Under the pieces are notes generated by a model. The model did not search any database. It had not been told where the DNA came from and saw only the letters and a program-made list of their open reading frames with translations. From assembly GCA_028042835.1 (NCBI GenBank), contig JAOFOL010000010.1, positions 1 to 58,430 of the forward strand: a stretch of 58,430 bases of DNA. The letters are read 5' to 3'. Numbering within the stretch: the stretch's first letter is position 1; every line of letters begins with the position of its first letter. Positions 1-10,054 of this stretch are shown here, in pieces. Origin of the DNA: Opitutales bacterium (GTDB taxonomy: Bacteria > Verrucomicrobiota > Verrucomicrobiia > Opitutales > Seribacteraceae). The translations under genes and the position numbers were made by a program.

Positions 1-1
1 T

Positions 2-505
2 CTTTCATCAAGTGTTTATTTGGATACTGATGATCTGTTGATTCAAAAACTCGCTAAGAAAGGAAAGGGAAAAGCAAAAACACCCAAGGAAATTGCCAAA
101 AAATTAACTAAATTTGTTTTTCGCTACATGACCAACAAGAATTACGGGGTTGGGTTTGCCACCGCCAGTGAAGTCGCAAGAAATAAAGAGGGTGATTGTA
201 CGGAGCATTCTATGTTATTAGCGGCATTGGGACGTGTCTTGGATATTCCTACCCGGGTGGCAACCGGCTTGGTTTATGCCGATGAATTTGAGGGTAAAAA
301 AGATGTGTTGGTCTACCACATGTGGACTCAGTTTTATATAGATCACCAATGGGTGAATCTTGACGCAGCTTTTGGTTTGGTAAAATGTCCGGCGGATCGG
401 ATTACCTTTACTGTGGACTCCATGGAGGAAGATGGCATGGACTCGGTGATCCCGGTAATGGAGCTAATTAATAATTCGAAAGTTACGGTACAACTACCTG
501 AGTAA
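2..505 (+). CDS. Transglutaminase-like domain protein, 5' end outside window
   Basis: The reading frame is open from base 2, so the gene begins left of the window and only about 167 C-terminal residues are visible. A TTG at 20 could be read as a start but nothing supports it. The transglutaminase/protease-like triad is present: Cys in GDCTEH, His in VYHMWTQF and Asp in NLDAAFG, in the usual order and spacing. This is the bacterial transglutaminase-core fold (COG1305 type), whose members act as peptidases or amide-bond enzymes. The substrate cannot be told. A sulfatase gene follows 78 bases downstream on the same strand. Confidence 0.75.
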   Translation, partial: LSSSVYLDTDDLLIQKLAKKGKGKAKTPKEIAKKLTKFVFRYMTNKNYGVGFATASEVARNKEGDCTEHSMLLAALGRVLDIPTRVATGLVYADEFEGKKDVLVYHMWTQFYIDHQWVNLDAAFGLVKCPADRITFTVDSMEEDGMDSVIPVMELINNSKVTVQLPE

Positions 506-583
506 TTATTCCTCAATTTTATATTTAATTGAAGAGTCAAGGGTTGCCTTGACCATTTTTTGTAAGGATTAGAAGATTGTCTG

Positions 584-2227
584 ATGGTAAGAATCCTCAT
601 TTCTTTTTTCCTCTGTTTTAGTTCGTGCTTCGCGGCAAAGAGACCCAACATTCTTTTTGCTTTTGCCGATGACTGGGGGCAGCAGGCCGGAATTTATGCA
701 GATGTTTTGGGCAAGGGAGGAATCAATGACCTCGCGAAGACACCCAATTTTGATAAATTGGCAAAGAGCGGTGTGCTTTTTAAAAATGCTTTTGTCAATG
801 CACCATCCTGTACTCCGTGTCGGAGTTCACTGCTCTCCGGAAGAAATTTTTGGGAAACGGGCAGGGGGGCAATTTTAATCGGGGCGGAGTGGGATGAGGA
901 AATTCCCACCTGGCCGTTATTACTTCAAAAATCTGGTTATCATTTGGGTTATACCTACAAGGTGTGGTCGCCCGGGAATCCGCGTGATGCGGGAATCGGA
1001 GGAAGTGCCAATGCTTTCCGTTCAGCAGGTGGTAAATTTAATGGATTTTCCCAGTATGTATCAGACCGAGCCGGCAGGACTGCAACCGTTCAGAAAATAG
1101 ATAAAGCCCAAGCAATTGAGAAGACCAAGAATGAGCTCTACCGGGAAGCCCGAGGAAATTTCAGCGGATTCTTGGATAAAAGAAATGAAGGTCAGCCCTT
1201 CGTCTACTGGTTTGGTCCCACCAATGTGCACCGAAAATGGATCAAGGGTTCGGGTAAGGAGTTGTGGGGAATTGATCCTGATAAGCTCAAGGGGAAGATG
1301 CCTGCCTTTTTACCGGATGTTCATGCGGTACGTGAGGACTTAGCTGACTATCTTGGTGAAATTGCTGCCTTTGATGCAGGGCTGGGAATTTTGATCGATG
1401 AATTAAAGAAGCGGGGAGCATATGAAAATACCCTGATCGTAGTAAGTGGAGATCATGGGCCGCCCGGCTTTCCTCATGGTAAGTGTAATTTGTATGATTT
1501 TGGGACGAAGGTATGTCTGGCAATTGCAGGACCAGGAGTCCAAGGCGGAAGGATCGTGGATGATTTTACCTGCTTGCCCGATTTGGCCCCCACATTTTTG
1601 GAAATCGGTAATGTAGATGTTCCCAAAGTAATGTCAGCGAAAAGTTTGTGGCCCGTTTTAAAATCCAAGAGGGAAGGATTGGTTGAAAAGGCAAGGGATG
1701 CGGCGATTACGGGTAGGGAGCGCCATGTACATACTGCACGCCCGGGATATTTACCTTACCCACAGCGTTCCATCCGTACGAAGGACTATCAGCTTATTAT
1801 CAATTTTAAACCGGATCGATGGCCATTGGGAGACCCCTACCGATTAGATGGTGGTGATGAGCCCAGCTACAGTTTACTGGAAAACAGAACATTCGTGACG
1901 CTTGCTGATGAGGATGCAGGTCCTACCAAAGCATGGATTGTGACCTACCGAAATGACCCCAAAATAAAACCAATTTACAATGCGGTTTATGGTAAAAGAC
2001 CAAAGGAGGAGCTTTATGATCTCAAAAAGGATCCTGATCAAATGAACAACCTTGCGATAAATCCAAAATATTCTCAGACAGTCAAAAAATTGCGACAGCG
2101 ATTAATGAAATATTTGCGGGAAACAAATGACCCCCGACTGATCGAAGATGGAAAGTTTTTTGAGACACCACCCATGGCAGGGGTTATCAAAGGGCAAAGA
2201 ACTATTGAACAGGCGATAGCCGACTAA
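584..2227 (+). CDS. Secreted sulfatase (arylsulfatase-like)
   Basis: A 547-residue sulfatase with an N-terminal signal peptide (about residues 1-18, ending SSCFAA) followed by the metal-binding [12 protein letters not shown] motif. The formylglycine motif is C76-T-P-C-R80, which fits C-x-P/A-x-R; a second Cys at 79 is unusual but does not replace the modified residue. A second metal motif is [10 protein letters not shown]-terminal [16 protein letters not shown] block is typical of the family. It should hydrolyse sulfate esters outside the cytoplasm after conversion of Cys76 to formylglycine. The next gene starts 9 bases downstream, so the two are probably co-transcribed. Confidence 0.93.
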   Translation: MVRILISFFLCFSSCFAAKRPNILFAFADDWGQQAGIYADVLGKGGINDLAKTPNFDKLAKSGVLFKNAFVNAPSCTPCRSSLLSGRNFWETGRGAILIGAEWDEEIPTWPLLLQKSGYHLGYTYKVWSPGNPRDAGIGGSANAFRSAGGKFNGFSQYVSDRAGRTATVQKIDKAQAIEKTKNELYREARGNFSGFLDKRNEGQPFVYWFGPTNVHRKWIKGSGKELWGIDPDKLKGKMPAFLPDVHAVREDLADYLGEIAAFDAGLGILIDELKKRGAYENTLIVVSGDHGPPGFPHGKCNLYDFGTKVCLAIAGPGVQGGRIVDDFTCLPDLAPTFLEIGNVDVPKVMSAKSLWPVLKSKREGLVEKARDAAITGRERHVHTARPGYLPYPQRSIRTKDYQLIINFKPDRWPLGDPYRLDGGDEPSYSLLENRTFVTLADEDAGPTKAWIVTYRNDPKIKPIYNAVYGKRPKEELYDLKKDPDQMNNLAINPKYSQTVKKLRQRLMKYLRETNDPRLIEDGKFFETPPMAGVIKGQRTIEQAIAD

Positions 2228-2236
2228 TATATTACT

Positions 2237-3952
2237 ATGAATTTCAATCTTATCCTTTTTTCATTATTTCTTTTTCATGCACTTCTCGGGAAGTCTCCGG
2301 TTGATCGAACTTTTTCTTTAAAAGCGGTCTCATGTGATTTTGGATTGGCCGATGGGCCGTCATGGCAAGGTTGGCATTTGACGGTCCCGGACCCCAAGGC
2401 TGGCTTCGTGAAACGCTTCATTCCCAAACAAAATAAATGGAATGTAATCGCCAAGGAAAAGCGGTTCAGTGCGAGCTTTTTCAATCATGGGAAGAGCTAC
2501 TTCGCTGATCATGGGGAAGGTGCAATCCGGTGCTTGGATCAAAACAATAAGTGGTCCGTGGTTTATCAGGAAGATTTGGCTAAGGATAAACGCCGGAAAC
2601 CCAATGACTTGGTAGTCGATCGCTCGGGTGGGGTCTATTTTACCCTAACCGGACCGGGTGAAATCGTTTATGTTTCCCCGCAGGGTAAAGGCCAAACCGT
2701 GGCTTCCGATGTAAAGACCCCCAATGGGTTGATCCTGAGCCCCGATGAGAAAACTCTTTATGTGTCTGAATATGTGCCAAAGAAGATTCTATCTTTCAAG
2801 GTTGGAAAGAATGGAGCGTTGAACGCAAAGAAGCTCTTTGCGAAAATGGACGATGGTCAGCCCGACCTCAAGGGAGCCGATGGAATGTGTGTGGACCGGG
2901 CTGGTAATGTTTATTGTGCGGGACCCAAGGATATTTGGATTTGGGACTCGAAGGGCAAGCTGCTCGACAAAATCGTATGTCCCGAGCGGGCGGTGAATTG
3001 TGCCTTTGGCGGCACTCAATTGCGTGATCTTTATTTGACTGGATTTGGCGGAGTCCATGTTCAACGCATGAAAGTATCCGGGGTTCCCACTCAACCACCT
3101 GCTGAATGGCCCGATTCCATGCCAGATAAACCAAGTGTACAAGTTCCCGGTAATGTGACTCAACTGCTCGACCTCACTTATGCAGAATATGGTCCTCGAA
3201 AGATGCTGGCCGATCTTTTTATTCCCAAGGGCAAGGGGCCATTCCCTGCCGCTTTGATTATTCATGGAGGAGGCTGGATAAAGGGGGACAAGATGAAATT
3301 CCGGGCAATGGGAGTGGAAATGGCGAAGCGTGGATATGTTTCCATGGCGATTGATTACCGGTTGGCTGAAGAGGCTCCTTTCCCGGCGAATATTCAGGAC
3401 TGTCATGCCGCTGTCCGATACCTGAGAGCTCATGCCCAGAAGTATAAAATTGAACCGAATAAGATCGGGGTGGTGGGTGGCTCAGCGGGAGCCCATTTAG
3501 CTGGTCTCCTCGCAACCACGCCCAAGGTTAAATCTTTGCATGGTAATGGCGGGAATACCAAATATTCATCTGCCGTTCAGGCTGCGGTGGTTATGTCCGG
3601 GCCAATGGAAATCTCAACCGGTAGTGTGGCGGAACGGTCGCTAACTGCGAAAAATCCCGTAGCCAATGCAATCTTCCTGTTTGGTGGGACGGTCAAGGAA
3701 GAGCCTGAGCTTTACAAACTAGCGGATGCCCACCTCCATATTAATAAAGAAACGCCACCAATTCTTTTTCAATTTGGTGGAAAAGAAGATCCGTCCAAGG
3801 TACAACCTTCGATTGAGAAGCTTAAAAAGCTGGGCGTACCTACCCAATTGCTGACTCATTACCAAGATGGCAAGCATGGATGCTGGAACCGGCACCCGTG
3901 GTTTTTACCGATAATTGAGGATATTGATTCCTGGTTTCAGGAGCACCTTTAA
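2237..3952 (+). CDS. SMP-30/gluconolactonase domain fused to alpha/beta-hydrolase esterase
   Basis: A 571-residue two-domain secreted protein. After a signal peptide (1-18), residues about 30-280 form an SMP-30/gluconolactonase-like beta-propeller (KPNDLVVD, TPNGLILSPD, GADGMCVD). Residues about 305-571 form an acetyl-esterase/lipase domain of the BD-FAE type: oxyanion motif HGGGW (343-347), nucleophile GGSAG with Ser416, and a C-terminal DGKHGCW holding the likely His. The propeller half resembles the stand-alone SMP-30 gene at 13672. A likely role is lactone opening plus deacetylation of sugar products, which is an inference. Its TAA overlaps the TAA of the convergent sulfatase in a TTAA. 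Confidence 0.88.
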   Translation: MNFNLILFSLFLFHALLGKSPVDRTFSLKAVSCDFGLADGPSWQGWHLTVPDPKAGFVKRFIPKQNKWNVIAKEKRFSASFFNHGKSYFADHGEGAIRCLDQNNKWSVVYQEDLAKDKRRKPNDLVVDRSGGVYFTLTGPGEIVYVSPQGKGQTVASDVKTPNGLILSPDEKTLYVSEYVPKKILSFKVGKNGALNAKKLFAKMDDGQPDLKGADGMCVDRAGNVYCAGPKDIWIWDSKGKLLDKIVCPERAVNCAFGGTQLRDLYLTGFGGVHVQRMKVSGVPTQPPAEWPDSMPDKPSVQVPGNVTQLLDLTYAEYGPRKMLADLFIPKGKGPFPAALIIHGGGWIKGDKMKFRAMGVEMAKRGYVSMAIDYRLAEEAPFPANIQDCHAAVRYLRAHAQKYKIEPNKIGVVGGSAGAHLAGLLATTPKVKSLHGNGGNTKYSSAVQAAVVMSGPMEISTGSVAERSLTAKNPVANAIFLFGGTVKEEPELYKLADAHLHINKETPPILFQFGGKEDPSKVQPSIEKLKKLGVPTQLLTHYQDGKHGCWNRHPWFLPIIEDIDSWFQEHL

Positions 3953-5496
3953 GGATTGAGAACCGCTGGCATCTTCGAGGCAAACTTGCAGTCAGTTTTT
4001 TCAAGTTCCCTGATGGTGCGGGCTCGTAGTTTTCGTACCAAAGGAAGATGCTTATTATTCGCAGCCAGGTTGATGAGTTCTTCCGGGTCATTTTTCATAT
4101 CATAAAGTTCCTCGGTTTCACCTGGTAATAGGTTACGAATATATTTATATCGGTCGGTACGGAGAAATACCCACCAGGGTACCTCCTGCTTTTGATAAAT
4201 GGGGTCATCCTTCATATCGATTACTTCGTCGCAATCTTCTCCAAAGCTCATACCCGTATGGGCCAGTAATAGGGGAGATTTCCACGATTTATCCTCCGGA
4301 TTTTTGAGGAGTGGTGTAAGGTCCCGACCATGCATCTTCCAGGGTAACTCAAGTTTCGCAGCCTTGAAGAAAGTGGGCACGAGGTCAGCCCCACCAACTG
4401 GTTTTTCACAGACTTTCCCGGAAGGAAGCTTTTTAGGCATACTTACGATTAAGGGCCCGCGAATGGTTCCGTCATAAGGTGCCAGTTTCATTTGAAACCC
4501 TTTCTGTCCCCATGCAATTCCCTGATCTGCCCCAAATACGATCAGCGTGTTCTTGTATTGTCCGGTATCCTTAAGTGCCTGAATCAATTTTCCGACACCC
4601 TCATCTATGGCAAGCACCCCCTGATGATATTGTCTTTCAAGGGAATGAAGATCTATACCATGAATGAACTTTCCGCTGACTGTGCGTCCAGAAAATCTTT
4701 TATTCTTGAGAACCGGCAAACCGTTCTCTCCCCGTACCCATTGTTCTTTTTCGCGTGAATATTTTGGTTTTCCGATACGTGGTGGGTAGACATCGGCTGG
4801 AATTTTGACTTTTACCTCTGGATATTCTTTCAAGTGTCTGGTAGCGGGGGTGAACGGGCCATGAACTGCACCATAGCAGACCCAGAGATAGAAGGGCTTT
4901 TCTTCTTTTTTCCCATGTCCACCTCGAATATATTCTTCAGCCCACTTGGTGTAGTTGTCGGTGGAGTAGCCTTGGGTCATTACCGCTTTTTTACCATTTG
5001 TCTGGATGAGCTGTTCCTTGAAATAATTTCCTGAATTTTTTGGAAAGGCGGGACGGTTCCAAACTTTTTGAAAATCCCAATCCCGACCATATCCGTTATC
5101 CGTGCCTGTATGCCATTTGCCTACTTGAGCGGTCTGGTACCCGTTTTTCCGAAAGACCGCAGGCCAAAATGGAGATTTCTTACTATCATAGACGCTTCCC
5201 GGATATTCGCCTTCCATACGCATGGATTTAATCCCATATGTTTGATAGCCGGTTAGGAGAGTGGCACGGGAACCCATGCACCATGATCCCATGTAACAAT
5301 TTGCAAAACGAGTACCATTTTCGGCGAGTGAATCAATATGGGGTGTTTTGACCCAGTCAGGTGATTCAGGATAGCAACCCACTGCCCGATGAGAGTGATC
5401 GTCGGTAAAAATAAAAAGAATGTTGGGCTGCTCGGCTGAGAGTCGGACACTTACCGCAATAAAAACTATGAAGAATAAAAAAGGCTTACGAATCAT
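3949..5496 (-). CDS. Secreted sulfatase with C-M-G-S-R active-site motif
   Basis: A sulfatase of 515 residues when started at the ATG at 5496. The frame stays open to 5583, but the downstream ATG gives a proper signal peptide (MIRKPFLFFIVFIAVSVRLSA) and avoids overlap with the upstream gene. Metal motif NILFIFTDDHSH. The formylglycine site is C73-M-G-S-R77, with Gly where Pro or Ala is normal. The distal FGADQG motif replaces the common SDNG. A C-terminal ELYDMKNDPEELINLA block is present. It probably removes sulfate from a secreted-enzyme substrate; the atypical motif leaves some doubt about maturation. A nested hairpin precedes the start. Confidence 0.88.
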   Translation of the reverse strand: MIRKPFLFFIVFIAVSVRLSAEQPNILFIFTDDHSHRAVGCYPESPDWVKTPHIDSLAENGTRFANCYMGSWCMGSRATLLTGYQTYGIKSMRMEGEYPGSVYDSKKSPFWPAVFRKNGYQTAQVGKWHTGTDNGYGRDWDFQKVWNRPAFPKNSGNYFKEQLIQTNGKKAVMTQGYSTDNYTKWAEEYIRGGHGKKEEKPFYLWVCYGAVHGPFTPATRHLKEYPEVKVKIPADVYPPRIGKPKYSREKEQWVRGENGLPVLKNKRFSGRTVSGKFIHGIDLHSLERQYHQGVLAIDEGVGKLIQALKDTGQYKNTLIVFGADQGIAWGQKGFQMKLAPYDGTIRGPLIVSMPKKLPSGKVCEKPVGGADLVPTFFKAAKLELPWKMHGRDLTPLLKNPEDKSWKSPLLLAHTGMSFGEDCDEVIDMKDDPIYQKQEVPWWVFLRTDRYKYIRNLLPGETEELYDMKNDPEELINLAANNKHLPLVRKLRARTIRELEKTDCKFASKMPAVLNP

Positions 5497-5504
5497 TATC
5501 CCGT

Positions 5505-5550
5505 AAGAGTTGCCTTCCAATGGTAGCAAGGCAATCAAGAATATACTCTT
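5505..5550 (-). other. Nested intercistronic hairpin
   Basis: Two nested inverted repeats lie between the hydrolase stop (5561) and the sulfatase start (5496): AAGAGT (5505-5510) with ACTCTT (5545-5550), and TTGCCTT (5510-5516) with AAGGCAA (5528-5534). There is no T-run after it on the minus strand, so it is not a classical terminator. It may be an mRNA processing or stability element. Confidence 0.35.
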
Positions 5551-5560
5551 GAAGGGAAAA

Positions 5561-7369
5561 CTAGGGGCGATCAATAAACTCAATCCTCTTTAGGATGGAG
5601 TGCGTTTTAGGGTCAGTCAGACGAACGGCTTTCCTCTGCTTAAGATCAACCAGCGTTACATTAAAGGTGGAAACTTTGGCCCATTCCAATACCTTATCTT
5701 TTTCGCTCTTAAAATCTTTCCGGTTAATCAGAACTTGCTGAGATCCTTTTCCCGTAACCTTCGTATGGTAAGTAAAGGTACCGATATTGTTTTCCCGACT
5801 CAGAAATGAACTTCCAAGACGGAGGCGGAGGGTGTGATCGCGGCCTTGTGGGTCGATGGTGAAGGCTAAAACCTTATCATTCGAGCGATCAATCATCGGG
5901 CTCTGTAGTTTATAGGTGGTGATATTGTCCCCGTTTCGGCTGGACCAGTCCGCGGTTCCACTGGAAAAGTCTTCGATCAGTCCGTTCTTTGCCAGCTTGG
6001 ATAATTCTTTTAAGTCGATGTTTTTCGGTTCATGGATCGCTTCTTTTGAATTGATGGAGAAAGTCTTGGAATTCCCAACTTGAAGAGTCATTTCCTGATC
6101 CAATTTGTATCGGCAATGCCCGAAAACATAAAGCGGAAGCCGGGGGTAGACTGGAATATCCGTAGTCCAGGTATGATTCGCTTTTTTAGCTTTGGCCAGA
6201 TGCCAAAAACGGGTGCGGGAATTCGGATCGTAGCTATAGTAGATTTTAACTCCAGCTAAGCGATCGATTACTTTTGGCGATACGGAGAAGGTGGCCATTC
6301 CTTTTTCTATTGAGAAAATGGATGGTGGCGTTTCGGGGATTACAACCTTTTCATCCTCCAAATATTTCTTAAACCAAAGATTAAGCACTGCCCATTCTTC
6401 TGGGCCGGGTCCATGGTTATAGTGCACATTGGAGGATACTCTCCAGTCGTCATGGGGAAGCAAATCCATCGACCGGTAGATTCTTTCAAAGGTGGAATGA
6501 AAGTCGTTGGATGAAGTGATGAAGGCGACCGGACATTTTACATGAGGCCAGTATGCTTCCGGATCAATTGCATTTTTGTACATTTCAAGATTTTGAAATT
6601 GAGGACGCTTGCTGCTCCCGACGATGTCCCCCGGGAAATCCACATATTTAAATCCAGTGCCACCGACAAATGGAGCGACCGCTTTAAGGCGGGGGTCGGT
6701 CGCGGTAAGGGCAGTAATCATTCCCCCCATGGAGAAGCCCGTAAACCCAATTTTATCGGCTTTTACCTCGGACTGTTTTTCCAGGAAAGTAATCGCCCGT
6801 CGACCCGCCATCGAAAGGAGTATCCAGTTGGAGTTCCGGGGACTGGGAATCGGGTCGATTGAAAATTCATCGGGTTGCAGGTTTACCTTCCATCCTTTGC
6901 GTAAGGCTTTGGAGTAGAATCTCGGGCCTTGGGTAGGATCCACTTTCCCCCAGTCGGTATTGGTATCAATATTCTCTTTAACCGGTCGTCCGAGCCAATT
7001 GATATCGATGTTGGCAAATCCTTGTTTTGCAAAATAAACACTTCGATTTTTTTCGGCACGTTGTCCGCCACCGTGAGACCAAACGAATGCCGGATGTTTA
7101 CCTGGTTTGTTGGGAAACGAGTAGTAAGCAGACACGCGGGAATTCGCCCCCTTGAACCGGCCGACCTTGTAGGTCAGATAACGGGTGGTGACTTCATCGG
7201 TTTTCCATTCTTCAATGATTTTCACCTCGAGATCTTCAGCCCGGGCATCATATCCTTGCCAAAGTTCGAGTGCAGACTTCGGGAGTTTATCAGGATCACT
7301 GATCGGCGTGAAAGTGTCCTTGGCTGACAAATGACTAATGAAACAGAGTAGAAGGATGAATTTTTTCAT
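5561..7369 (-). CDS. Secreted alpha/beta hydrolase, acetyl-xylan-esterase/dienelactone-hydrolase-like
   Basis: A 602-residue secreted protein (signal peptide 1-16, HLSAKD). The alpha/beta-hydrolase core carries VWSHGGGQ (oxyanion region, about 97-103), the nucleophile elbow GFSMGG with Ser213, SSNDFHSTFER (acid region) and a YNHGPGPEEW His segment near 340. This order matches acetyl-xylan esterase or dienelactone hydrolase relatives. The C-terminal 200 residues look like a beta-rich accessory region that I do not recognise. It lies between a sulfatase and a DUF1592 gene on the same strand and may remove acetyl groups from the glycan that the sulfatases act on. That role is an inference. Confidence 0.8.
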   Translation of the reverse strand: MKKFILLLCFISHLSAKDTFTPISDPDKLPKSALELWQGYDARAEDLEVKIIEEWKTDEVTTRYLTYKVGRFKGANSRVSAYYSFPNKPGKHPAFVWSHGGGQRAEKNRSVYFAKQGFANIDINWLGRPVKENIDTNTDWGKVDPTQGPRFYSKALRKGWKVNLQPDEFSIDPIPSPRNSNWILLSMAGRRAITFLEKQSEVKADKIGFTGFSMGGMITALTATDPRLKAVAPFVGGTGFKYVDFPGDIVGSSKRPQFQNLEMYKNAIDPEAYWPHVKCPVAFITSSNDFHSTFERIYRSMDLLPHDDWRVSSNVHYNHGPGPEEWAVLNLWFKKYLEDEKVVIPETPPSIFSIEKGMATFSVSPKVIDRLAGVKIYYSYDPNSRTRFWHLAKAKKANHTWTTDIPVYPRLPLYVFGHCRYKLDQEMTLQVGNSKTFSINSKEAIHEPKNIDLKELSKLAKNGLIEDFSSGTADWSSRNGDNITTYKLQSPMIDRSNDKVLAFTIDPQGRDHTLRLRLGSSFLSRENNIGTFTYHTKVTGKGSQQVLINRKDFKSEKDKVLEWAKVSTFNVTLVDLKQRKAVRLTDPKTHSILKRIEFIDRP

Positions 7370-7388
7370 AGGCAGAATTTTTAAAAAT

Positions 7389-7435
7389 TAGATTCCATAA
7401 CTGAACGACCGAACTGGGTCGACAGGAAATCTGAA
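7389..7435 (-). other. Extended imperfect hairpin between genes
   Basis: AGATTCC (7390-7396) pairs with a downstream GGAAATCT around 7424-7432 with one bulge, and inside it CGACC (7406-7410) pairs with GGTCG (7417-7421). It sits in the 78-base gap between the DUF1592 gene and the hydrolase gene. It may be a weak terminator or mRNA stabiliser; no strong T-run is visible. Confidence 0.3.
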
Positions 7436-7447
7436 ATTAAATAAAGA

Positions 7448-10045
7448 TTATTTGCGGGCAAATGCGTCGCTGGCGGCAATTTTAATAATCAGATCACGAA
7501 AGCCGAAATTATCTTTAATTATGGAATCGGCAATGGATTTAGCTTCGTTTTTATCCCGAAGAGTAAGGACTCTGCCGGTGGCATAGGTCATCAGTTTTTC
7601 TGCAAGATTTTGAGCTAGTAGGGTTTTCTTAGCCAGGAGTACTTTTTTGAGTGTTCTGGGACCATGAATCTTTTCACCGGAAGTAAGGATAGCACTCCCG
7701 TCAATAGGTTTGGATGGAAAAAGCTTAGTGCTTTGAGTTGAGTTTTTCCAAAAGCGGGAACGATAGTAGGTTGGCCGATACCCACCAACCGGGTCAAAAT
7801 ATTCAAGGGGGAAACCATAGGGGTCAATCTTGGCATGACAATCCGCGCATGCCTGAACCGAGCGGTGTTTTTCCAGAAGTTGTTTCACAGTCTGAGCACC
7901 CCGAACATCCGGGTTAATCGGTTCGACATCAGGGGGAGGAGGTGAAGGAGGAGTCCCAAGCAAGCTTTCAAGTACCCAAATGCCCCGAATAACCGGTGAT
8001 GTATCGACTCCGTTTGCAGTGAGAGTAAGAATGCTTGCCTGGCCTAGCAGACCTCCCCGCATACTGTTTTCCGGAAAGGAGACCTTGCGGAAATGAACTC
8101 CCTCGACTCCATCAATCCCGTAATGTCGTGCGAGGTCCTGATTGATGAAGCTGTAGTCGGAATCAACAAAGTCGGAGAGAGGGATGTTTTCCAGAACGGC
8201 ATGGCTTAGAAATTGATGGGTCTCTTCAAGCATGGTTTCCTTTAATCCATAGCGGTAATATTCACGGAACTTGAGCGATGCAGGGGGCATCGTGCCGAGT
8301 TTGTCGAGACGGAGCCAGGATTCCGCAAATCCATGAATAAATGATTCACTTCGGGGGTCCTGCAGTAGACGTGTGACTTGTTGTTTAAGGTAAGCTCGGT
8401 CCCCCAGTTTATATTCCTTGGCTTGCAGAAAAAGTTCATTGTCGGGCAAGGAGGACCACATGAAATGCGAAAGTCGGTTTGCGATCTCAAAAGAAGACAA
8501 ATGATCAGATTCACTGCTTTCTTCTTTTAAATAAAGGAAATCAGGTGAGACAAGTATTGCCTTGAGTGCCAGAAAAAAGGCTTCTTCTCGGTTTCGACCA
8601 AGTTTTTGACGCGCTCTTTTTTCAATTTCCAAATAGGGCGTAATTTCGGATTTGATGACCGGTCGGCGAAAAGCCCGTCGGGCAAAGCGAGAAAATACAA
8701 CTTCAAGATCTATTTTAGAAAGGTCCCGTTCACCATCCAGGAAAACCTGTTGGGCTTTACTTTTGTAGGTAATTGGAAGTGGGCCATTGATGCGAAGTTC
8801 ATGCAACCTGACGACTGGACCTTTCCATACATCTGAAACAACGCGACCCGGCACCAGGTCCTTTCCCACGATATGCCAGGCATGAGAACCTTCTTTTCCA
8901 CGGAATTCGATGTCCGTATGATATTTCTTACAAATGTCCCGCATCCAATAGTCTGAAGGGCCCGGTCCGTTATCCCAGTTAAGAAAAGGAACATCTCTTT
9001 TATCCATCCATACGGTTACATCAAATTTTTTAGATTGGTGATCCGCTAAATCCCAGAGTCCTATTTTTGATCTTGATTTGATCGAGTCCGAGCCCATTCC
9101 CTTACTGCCCCTGGACACAAATAAGGAGAGCTGCATCGGAGCTTTGAGGTTGGTGGGAATCATCGCAGGATCGTAGGGATGGGTTAACCGACGAACAGCT
9201 TCGGCCATTATACTGATTTTATAATACCCGGAAGTTTGTATACCCTTGGTTTTTTTATACCAGTCATGTGGAAAAGTTCCTAAGTCAAAATGATCAGATA
9301 TTTGTTTTTTCCCCGCTGCAAAATCAAGGTATTGATTGGGCTTATAAACCCGGTACATCCAGGGAGTCTTTTCCTGTCTGCTGGGATAGCCCCAATCTTT
9401 AGGCTTAATCGCTTCACTTTTGAAAGGCGTGATTTCGTCAAAACGGAACGCCATGCGAAGATAACGATCCGCAGATTCGAGATAAGCATTTAAATGTTGA
9501 TCGGAAAGATTGAGTGCATCTCCAACATTGGTAAATCCATGATCATTCTCATCGGTTGGGAAATCCTCTGTGAAATCAAAAGGTAAATCATGTAAACCCA
9601 GCAGATCGCGCATCGTATTCCGGTACTCTCTGCGATTGAGTCTACGTAAAACGGTTTGGTTGGGGCCTTTTTCCTTTTCCCATTCAACAAGGGTTTTGGT
9701 AAGCCAGGCAATGGTCTGTTTGATTTCTTCTGTTTTGGGTTGTTTGACTTCCTTTTTCTTGGGAGGCATTTCACCCAGGTTGAGTTGGTCGAGGATGTCG
9801 TGCAGTAATTTGACTTTTTCTTCGTCCCCTAAATCGATCATTTGTTTACCCGATAATTCCTTCGAAAGTTGGTGAAAAGTACGATCTCCTTTCTCTTCTT
9901 CAGAACCATGGCACTTAATGCAATAATTCTGGGTAAATTGAAAAACTTTCTGATCGAATTCTACGACTCTTGAAAAGGCATGGTTTATTCCCACTAGAAA
10001 AAGTACAGCGAATCCAAAAATGGATGAATGCAAAATCTTTTCCAT
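7448..10045 (-). CDS. DUF1592/DUF1588-family cytochrome-like protein
   Basis: An 865-residue secreted protein with the multi-domain layout of PVC proteins: a heme-type motif C42-I-K-C-H46 near the N-terminus, a DUF1587-like LNRREYRNTMRDLLGL, DUF1595 (FARRAFRRPV), DUF1592 (FEIANRLSHFMWSSLPDNEL), DUF1588 with a second CxxCH (ACADCHAKIDPYGFPLEYFD) and a C-terminal DUF1585 (ending SDAFARK). Such proteins are predicted periplasmic c-type cytochromes of unknown function. The DUF1552 gene lies 9 bases upstream, a pairing seen repeatedly in this phylum and again at 33639-40343. An oxidative step in polysaccharide use has been suggested by context only. Confidence 0.9.
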   Translation of the reverse strand: MEKILHSSIFGFAVLFLVGINHAFSRVVEFDQKVFQFTQNYCIKCHGSEEEKGDRTFHQLSKELSGKQMIDLGDEEKVKLLHDILDQLNLGEMPPKKKEVKQPKTEEIKQTIAWLTKTLVEWEKEKGPNQTVLRRLNRREYRNTMRDLLGLHDLPFDFTEDFPTDENDHGFTNVGDALNLSDQHLNAYLESADRYLRMAFRFDEITPFKSEAIKPKDWGYPSRQEKTPWMYRVYKPNQYLDFAAGKKQISDHFDLGTFPHDWYKKTKGIQTSGYYKISIMAEAVRRLTHPYDPAMIPTNLKAPMQLSLFVSRGSKGMGSDSIKSRSKIGLWDLADHQSKKFDVTVWMDKRDVPFLNWDNGPGPSDYWMRDICKKYHTDIEFRGKEGSHAWHIVGKDLVPGRVVSDVWKGPVVRLHELRINGPLPITYKSKAQQVFLDGERDLSKIDLEVVFSRFARRAFRRPVIKSEITPYLEIEKRARQKLGRNREEAFFLALKAILVSPDFLYLKEESSESDHLSSFEIANRLSHFMWSSLPDNELFLQAKEYKLGDRAYLKQQVTRLLQDPRSESFIHGFAESWLRLDKLGTMPPASLKFREYYRYGLKETMLEETHQFLSHAVLENIPLSDFVDSDYSFINQDLARHYGIDGVEGVHFRKVSFPENSMRGGLLGQASILTLTANGVDTSPVIRGIWVLESLLGTPPSPPPPDVEPINPDVRGAQTVKQLLEKHRSVQACADCHAKIDPYGFPLEYFDPVGGYRPTYYRSRFWKNSTQSTKLFPSKPIDGSAILTSGEKIHGPRTLKKVLLAKKTLLAQNLAEKLMTYATGRVLTLRDKNEAKSIADSIIKDNFGFRDLIIKIAASDAFARK

Positions 10046-10054
10046 TTGTAGAAA

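Noticed and set aside
2789-3433. 214-codon minus-strand frame opposite the gluconolactonase-esterase fusion
   Set aside because: The plus strand codes for clear propeller and esterase motifs.
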